From positions 1-11,025 of the forward strand of contig CBDVAK010000105.1 in NCBI GenBank assembly GCA_965371945.1: a stretch of 11,025 nucleotides of DNA. The letters are read 5' to 3'. This document shows, piece after piece, positions 6,673-11,025 of the stretch. The notes below the pieces were generated by a model. That model searched no databases. It was not told the DNA's origin and saw nothing but the letters and a program-made list of their open reading frames with translations. Positions within the stretch are counted from its first letter, which is position 1; the number at the start of each line of letters is the position of its first letter. The position numbers were made by a program, and so were the translations under genes. This stretch comes from CBDVAK01 sp965371945. Its GTDB lineage: Bacteria > Pseudomonadota > Gammaproteobacteria > Competibacterales > JAHEDQ01.

Positions 6673-9009
6673 TCAGCCCACCCGCCGGGTATTGTTAGTC
6701 CCGGCGCGATCACCCAACTCCTCGACCGCCATCAGCACCGCTTCCGGAGTGGCTGGTGCGTCCAGGCGCGGGCTCAGGTGGTAGTCGGCGACGCTGGCGA
6801 CCGCGTCCCTGAGCGCATAGAACACCGATAGGGCCAGCATCAGCGGTGGTTCACCCACGGCCTTGGAGCCGTGAATGGTGTCTTCCCGGTTGGCGGCGGA
6901 CTGCAGCAGCTCGACCCGGAAATCCGCCGGCACGTCGGAGCACACTGGAATCTTGTAGGTTGACGGTGCATGGGTACGCAGCGCGCCGTGTTGGTCCCAC
7001 CACAGTTCCTCGGCTGTGAGCCAGCCCATGCCCTGTACGAAGCCGCCCTCCACCTGTCCCAGATCCAGCGCCGGGTTCAGAGACTTGCCACAGTCGTGGA
7101 CGATGTCGACCCGCAGCACCCGGTATTCACCGGTGAGGGTGTCGATGACAACCTCCGAAACCGCGGCACCGTAAGCATAGTAGTAAAACGGTCGGCCGCT
7201 GAAGGTGCTGCGGTCGTAGTTGATCTTGGGGGTGCGATAGAAGCCTGTTGCTGACAGGGAGATACGGGCGAAGTAAGCGAGTTTTACCAGCTCTGCGAAG
7301 GTCATTGTGTGCTCGCCGACGCGCACCTGGTTGCGGCTGAACACCACTTCGGATTTGGCGGCACCAAAATGCATCGCGGCGAATGCGCTGAGGCGGTCGC
7401 GGATGGTGCGTGCTGCGGCCTGGGCGGCCTTGCCGTTGAGGTCGGAGCCGCTGGAGGCAGCAGTCGCCGAGGCGTTGGGAACCTTGCTGGTGTCCGAGGC
7501 AGTGATCTTGATGTCGTCGATGTCGATCTGCAGTTCTTGGGCGACCACCTGGGCCACCTTGGTGAACAGACCCTGACCCATTTCCGTGCCACCGTGGTTG
7601 AGGTGCACGGTGCCATCGGTATAAATGTGCAGCAGCGCACCGGCCTGGTTGAGGTGGGTGGCGGTGAAGGAAATCCCGAATTTCACCGGGGTCAGCGCGA
7701 TGCCGCGTTTCAGCACGGGGCTGTTGGCGTTATCGCTACGAATCGCGGCCCGGCGCTGGCGGTATTCCGAACTGGCTTCGAGTCTGTCGACGATGGCGCC
7801 GATGATGTTGTCTTCGACGATCTGCCCGTAGGGGGTCACATTGCGCTCGTCGGTGCCGTAGAAGTTCGCCCTGCGGATATCCAGCGGATCCCGGTTCAGC
7901 GCACCAGCGATCTCGTCGATGACATACTCGATCGCGAACATACCCTGGGGGCCGCCAAAACCGCGAAACGCGGTGTTGGACACCGTGTTGGTCTTGCAGC
8001 GATGGGAGCGGATAGTGACATGTTCCAGAAAGTAGGCGTTGTCGCTATGGAACATGGTGCGGTCGTTGATGGCGCCGGACAGATCGGCCGACATGCCGCA
8101 GCGGGCGGCGTAGTCCAGCTCTATGCCGACGATACGGCCGTCGTCGTCGAAGCCGACATCGTAGTCGATCTCGAAATCATGGCGTTTGCCGGTGATGACC
8201 ATGTCGTCGTCGCGATCCAGCCGCAGTTTGACCGCGCACCCGGTTTTCTGCGCAAGTACCGCGGCGATGCAGGCGATCTGCGCCGGTTGCGACTCCTTGC
8301 CGCCAAAGGCGCCGCCCATGCGCCGACATTCCACCACCACGTCCTTGGATTGTTTGCCCAGGGCCCGGGCCACCAGGTGCTGCACTTCACCAGGATGCTG
8401 TGTGGAGCTGTACACCAGCAGGTCCCCGTCCTCTTTGGGGATAGCCACCGCGATTTGACCTTCCAGGTAGAACTGATCCTGACCCCCGACCCGGGTGCTG
8501 CCGCGCAGGCGATGAGGTGCGCCGGCCAGTGCCTGTTGCGGATCGCCGCGTTGCAGGGTTTCGCTCGGTAACACGAACGATTGCTCGCGCACCGCAGTAC
8601 GTATATCGAGGATAGGTTCGAGATCCTCAAATTCGATGCGGGCCGCAGCTGCGGCGCGACGCGCCTGAACCACGGTTTCAGCCGCCACCGCGAATATCGG
8701 ATGGCCGACGTACTGAACCAGCCGCGGGGCCAGAATCGGATCATCGGCAACCACGGCACCGAAATCGTTGACGCCGGGGATGTCGTCGGCGCGGATGACG
8801 GCCACCACCCCCGCGGCTGCTGTCACCGCGGACAGATCCACCCGGGTAATCAATGCGTGGGCCCGGGGGCTGGTACCGATCGCGGCGTGCAGCATGCCGC
8901 GTGGTTCGGGAATATCGTCGGTATAGAGGGCCCGGCCAGTGACGTGCAGATGCGCGCTGTCGTGCGGCAGCGGCGAGCCGACAGCGCCGTGGACTTTGCT
9001 GTCCGACAT
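6673..9009 (-). CDS. xdhB: Xanthine dehydrogenase, molybdopterin-binding subunit
   Basis: 778 residues, the normal size for bacterial XdhB. It carries the molybdenum cofactor and performs hydroxylation of hypoxanthine to xanthine and of xanthine to urate in an XdhAB complex in the cytoplasm. By alignment in my head to bovine and Rhodobacter enzymes the active-site residues are present: Q204 (STQHPGE), E239 in GGAFGGKE (bovine E802), R317 in NDRTMFHSDN (bovine R880, same 78-residue spacing), F351 in AFRGFGGPQG (bovine F914), F448 (bovine F1009), cofactor loop HGGTEMGQG (472-480) and the catalytic base E720 in GSKAVGEPP (bovine E1261). The paired Glu and Arg are those of true xanthine dehydrogenases, as opposed to aldehyde oxidases. 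The ATG at 9009 follows GGGAGGT, itself within the end of xdhA, with 5 nt between stop and start. XdhC, the usual cofactor-insertion partner, is not in the window. Confidence 0.97.
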   Translation of the reverse strand: MSDSKVHGAVGSPLPHDSAHLHVTGRALYTDDIPEPRGMLHAAIGTSPRAHALITRVDLSAVTAAAGVVAVIRADDIPGVNDFGAVVADDPILAPRLVQYVGHPIFAVAAETVVQARRAAAAARIEFEDLEPILDIRTAVREQSFVLPSETLQRGDPQQALAGAPHRLRGSTRVGGQDQFYLEGQIAVAIPKEDGDLLVYSSTQHPGEVQHLVARALGKQSKDVVVECRRMGGAFGGKESQPAQIACIAAVLAQKTGCAVKLRLDRDDDMVITGKRHDFEIDYDVGFDDDGRIVGIELDYAARCGMSADLSGAINDRTMFHSDNAYFLEHVTIRSHRCKTNTVSNTAFRGFGGPQGMFAIEYVIDEIAGALNRDPLDIRRANFYGTDERNVTPYGQIVEDNIIGAIVDRLEASSEYRQRRAAIRSDNANSPVLKRGIALTPVKFGISFTATHLNQAGALLHIYTDGTVHLNHGGTEMGQGLFTKVAQVVAQELQIDIDDIKITASDTSKVPNASATAASSGSDLNGKAAQAAARTIRDRLSAFAAMHFGAAKSEVVFSRNQVRVGEHTMTFAELVKLAYFARISLSATGFYRTPKINYDRSTFSGRPFYYYAYGAAVSEVVIDTLTGEYRVLRVDIVHDCGKSLNPALDLGQVEGGFVQGMGWLTAEELWWDQHGALRTHAPSTYKIPVCSDVPADFRVELLQSAANREDTIHGSKAVGEPPLMLALSVFYALRDAVASVADYHLSPRLDAPATPEAVLMAVEELGDRAGTNNTRRVG

Positions 9010-9014
9010 CTGTG

Positions 9015-10559
9015 CTACCTCCCGTAGTCGTACACGGATGGGGACGTCCCACCATCGGTGGTTTTCCGGAAAAAACGGTACAGCAGGTTGCGTGACAACA
9101 GTTGTCGGTAGCGGGCGCTGGCGCGCATGTCGCCGATCGGTTTCAGGGCGTGTTCCAGGGCAGCCATCGCGCTGCGGACAGTGGCTTCGTTCCAGTCCCG
9201 GCCGAGCATGGCCTGTTCACAGTCCCCGACTCTTAGCGGTATGGCGGCCACGCCACCAAGCGCGACCCGGGCGGCGCTGACCTTGCCATTTTCCAGGGTC
9301 AGGCTGAATGCAGCGCATACCGCGGCGATGTCCTGGTCGAAACGCTTGCTGATCTTGTAGGCGTGCAGTGTGGTGCCCGGCGCGGGCAGGGGCACGTGTA
9401 CGGACTGCAGGAATTCGCCATCGCGCAAGGCGGTCTGCTGATATCCCAGGTAGTACTCCTCCAATGGCATCATGCGGGTCTCGTTGCCACGTCGCAGCAG
9501 CAAACTGGCCCCCGCCGCAATCAGCGCCGGCATCGAATCACCGATCGGTGAACCGTTGGTGATGTTGCCCCCCAGGGTGGCGGCATTACGGATCGGTGGG
9601 GAGGCAAAGCGGATGAACAATTTCTCCAGTGCCGGAAAATGCCGTGTCAGCGTGGCCATGGCATCACTGATCGTGACTGCCGCACCGATTTGCAGGATGT
9701 TGTCCTGTACCTCCATGTGCCTGAGTTCGCGGACGTTGCCGGTGTAGATCACCTGTTCCAGATCACGTTGCTGTTTGGTGACCCACAGACCGACATCGGT
9801 GCCACCGGCGAGCAGGCAGGCATCGGGGTGGGCGAGCTTCAACTCGGCCAGCGCTTCGATACTGACAGGCGCAAAGTAGCGGCGTTGCCCATGGCTCAGC
9901 GCCAGGGTGTCGCGGCGGACCAGCGACCGCAGCAGGTCGATAGTCTCCTGTTCGCCGCTGGCGGGGGCGTGGCTGCCCGCGGTCGCGAATGAGCAGGTCA
10001 TCCAGTTCTGTGCGGGTGCATCGACCGTGTCACCGAGGCCGTACATGGCGGTGGCTGCATCGACGATGGGGCGGTAGCCGGTGCAGCGGCACAGATTGCC
10101 GCTCAGCGCCTGGTCGATCTCCTTTCGGTTGGGATCTTGTTGGGTTTTATAGAGCGCAAACAGCGACATCACAAAGCCCGGTGTGCAGAACCCGCACTGC
10201 GAACCATGCTGTTCAACCAGGGCCTGCTGAACCGGGTGCAGTGGCTGGCCGGGCTGGCTCAGGCTTTCCACGGTGATCAGCTTCTTGCCGTCCAGTGTGG
10301 GCACGAACTGGATACAGGCGTTGACGGCGCGAAAGGTGAGGCCCTCGTGGCTGGCATCGAGTTCCGCCAGCACCACGGTACAGGCACCGCAGTCCCCTTC
10401 TGCGCAACCTTCCTTGGTGCCGATTCTGTGCAGGTCCTCACGCAGCATCTGCAACACCGTGCGGGTGGGGTCGACGTGGTCCAGGGTGATCACGTCACCG
10501 TCGAGTAGGAAACGTACCGCGCCGTCGTGTTGGTGGCCGCCTGGTGTACCCGAATTCAT
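9015..10559 (-). CDS. xdhA: Xanthine dehydrogenase, iron-sulfur and FAD subunit
   Basis: 514 residues combining both electron-transfer parts, as in the Rhodobacter capsulatus XdhA arrangement. The N-terminal plant-type [2Fe-2S] domain has C52, C57, C60 and C82 (CAEGDCGAC). The second all-helical [2Fe-2S] domain has C122, C125 (QCGFCTPGFV), C157 and C159 (CRCTGYRP). The FAD domain follows from about residue 225 with AGGTDVGLWV (251-260) and ATLGGNITNGSPIGDSMPA (327-345), and a CO-dehydrogenase flavoprotein C-terminal domain ends the protein. It passes electrons from the molybdenum site to FAD and probably NAD+. The ATG at 10559 lies 3 nt after the uraH stop and has only a weak ribosome site, so translation probably depends on coupling. 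All eight cluster cysteines are present, with no sign of decay. Confidence 0.97.
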   Translation of the reverse strand: MNSGTPGGHQHDGAVRFLLDGDVITLDHVDPTRTVLQMLREDLHRIGTKEGCAEGDCGACTVVLAELDASHEGLTFRAVNACIQFVPTLDGKKLITVESLSQPGQPLHPVQQALVEQHGSQCGFCTPGFVMSLFALYKTQQDPNRKEIDQALSGNLCRCTGYRPIVDAATAMYGLGDTVDAPAQNWMTCSFATAGSHAPASGEQETIDLLRSLVRRDTLALSHGQRRYFAPVSIEALAELKLAHPDACLLAGGTDVGLWVTKQQRDLEQVIYTGNVRELRHMEVQDNILQIGAAVTISDAMATLTRHFPALEKLFIRFASPPIRNAATLGGNITNGSPIGDSMPALIAAGASLLLRRGNETRMMPLEEYYLGYQQTALRDGEFLQSVHVPLPAPGTTLHAYKISKRFDQDIAAVCAAFSLTLENGKVSAARVALGGVAAIPLRVGDCEQAMLGRDWNEATVRSAMAALEHALKPIGDMRASARYRQLLSRNLLYRFFRKTTDGGTSPSVYDYGR

Positions 10560-10562
10560 GAT

Positions 10563-10910
10563 TCAACTGCCACGGTAGCTGGTGTAGCTCCACGGTGATA
10601 CCAGCAAAGGCACGTGGTAGTGCGAGTCGCCGGCAATCCCGAAGCGCAGAGCGATCCGGTCCAGAAACGGTGGATCGGGGAGATCCAGGTTGCTGGCACG
10701 GAAATACTCGCCAACGTGGAACACCAGCTCCCAGATACCGACGCTGAATTCCCGGCCGGACAGTAGTGGGGTGTCGCAACGGCCATCCTTGTTGGTGACC
10801 ACGCTCCTGACCAGACGTGGTTGCGGGTCGCAGGCATAGAGTTCCACCGTGATGCCTGCCCCGGGGGTGCCTTGTGCCGTGTCGAGCACGTGGGTGGTGA
10901 GTTGTCCCAT
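10563..10910 (-). CDS. uraH: 5-hydroxyisourate hydrolase (transthyretin-like)
   Basis: 115 residues, the typical length. It hydrolyses 5-hydroxyisourate, the unstable product of urate oxidation, to OHCU on the way to allantoin. Both family hallmarks are present: N-terminal TTHVLDTAQGTPGAG (5-19) and the diagnostic C-terminal Y-R-G-S, ending in SPWSYTSYRGS. Likely catalytic residues are H7, R44 (in NKDGRCD) and H97 (in SHYHVPLLVSP). I chose the ATG at 10910 because the family begins about here and AGGT (10914-10917) precedes it. A longer frame to a TTG at 11009 adds an Arg-rich stretch unlike the family. There is no signal peptide, so it should be cytoplasmic. It is the first gene of the visible operon, with xdhA starting 3 nt after its stop. 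It implies a urate oxidase and an OHCU decarboxylase elsewhere in the genome. Confidence 0.96.
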   Translation of the reverse strand: MGQLTTHVLDTAQGTPGAGITVELYACDPQPRLVRSVVTNKDGRCDTPLLSGREFSVGIWELVFHVGEYFRASNLDLPDPPFLDRIALRFGIAGDSHYHVPLLVSPWSYTSYRGS

Positions 10911-11025
10911 GGTTACCTCGCTGACGCCGATACGCGGTTCCGCGGCCCGTCGATCCCGCACTCGGCGACACCGCACGTTACCGTCCAGACTGCCGAGCCC
11001 GGTTGCCAATCACCCAAAGCGTAGT

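Noticed and set aside
7309..8571. Long plus-strand frame (420 codons) opposite xdhB
   Set aside because: It is the antisense of a clearly conserved xdhB with intact active-site motifs; long antisense frames are expected in GC-rich coding DNA. The protein shows no recognisable domain.
10911..11025. Possible end of a gene upstream of uraH on the minus strand (frame open from the window edge to a TAA at 10978-10980)
   Set aside because: Only 15 codons are visible and they resemble no purine-pathway protein I know. No promoter consensus is convincing here either.

Overview
The window is GC-rich, densely coded DNA. Outer-membrane, periplasmic and molybdo-flavoprotein genes point to a Gram-negative proteobacterium, most likely gammaproteobacterial. 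That placement is an inference from gene style; there is no rRNA or other marker to fix it. I see no tRNA, rRNA, CRISPR array, insertion sequence or phage gene.

Left part (1-2873, plus strand): The 3' part of an FtsX/MacB-type ABC permease gene is followed 17 nt later by a gene for a periplasmic binding protein of the ZnuA/TroA metal-binding fold. Together they look like the end of an operon for an unusual ABC system, in which a metal-type binding protein is paired with an FtsX-type permease instead of the usual ZnuB-type (ABC-3) permease. The binding protein lacks two of the expected metal-ligand histidines but has a His-rich loop, and the permease fragment has its own histidine clusters. 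After a 219-nt gap with a candidate promoter overlapping a 7-bp-arm inverted repeat comes a secreted outer-membrane beta-barrel protein of unknown function.

Middle and right part (10910 down to 3044, minus strand): A compact six-gene purine uptake and catabolism operon runs uraH (5-hydroxyisourate hydrolase), xdhA (xanthine dehydrogenase FeS/FAD subunit), xdhB (molybdopterin subunit), then a double-domain ABC ATPase and two permeases of the BMP/nucleoside importer family. Gaps are 3 nt, 5 nt and 50 nt, followed by overlaps of 11 nt and 4 nt. The inferred logic is that the ABC importer brings in purine nucleosides or bases, XdhAB oxidises hypoxanthine and xanthine to urate, and UraH acts on 5-hydroxyisourate after a urate oxidase encoded elsewhere. 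The matching BMP lipoprotein, XdhC, urate oxidase and OHCU decarboxylase are not in the window.

The two blocks converge across a 170-nt gap (2874-3043) that holds only a weak inverted repeat and a doubtful 28-codon ORF. The least ordinary part of the window is the metal-type binding protein plus FtsX permease pair at the left end. The purine operon is well explained by known families.
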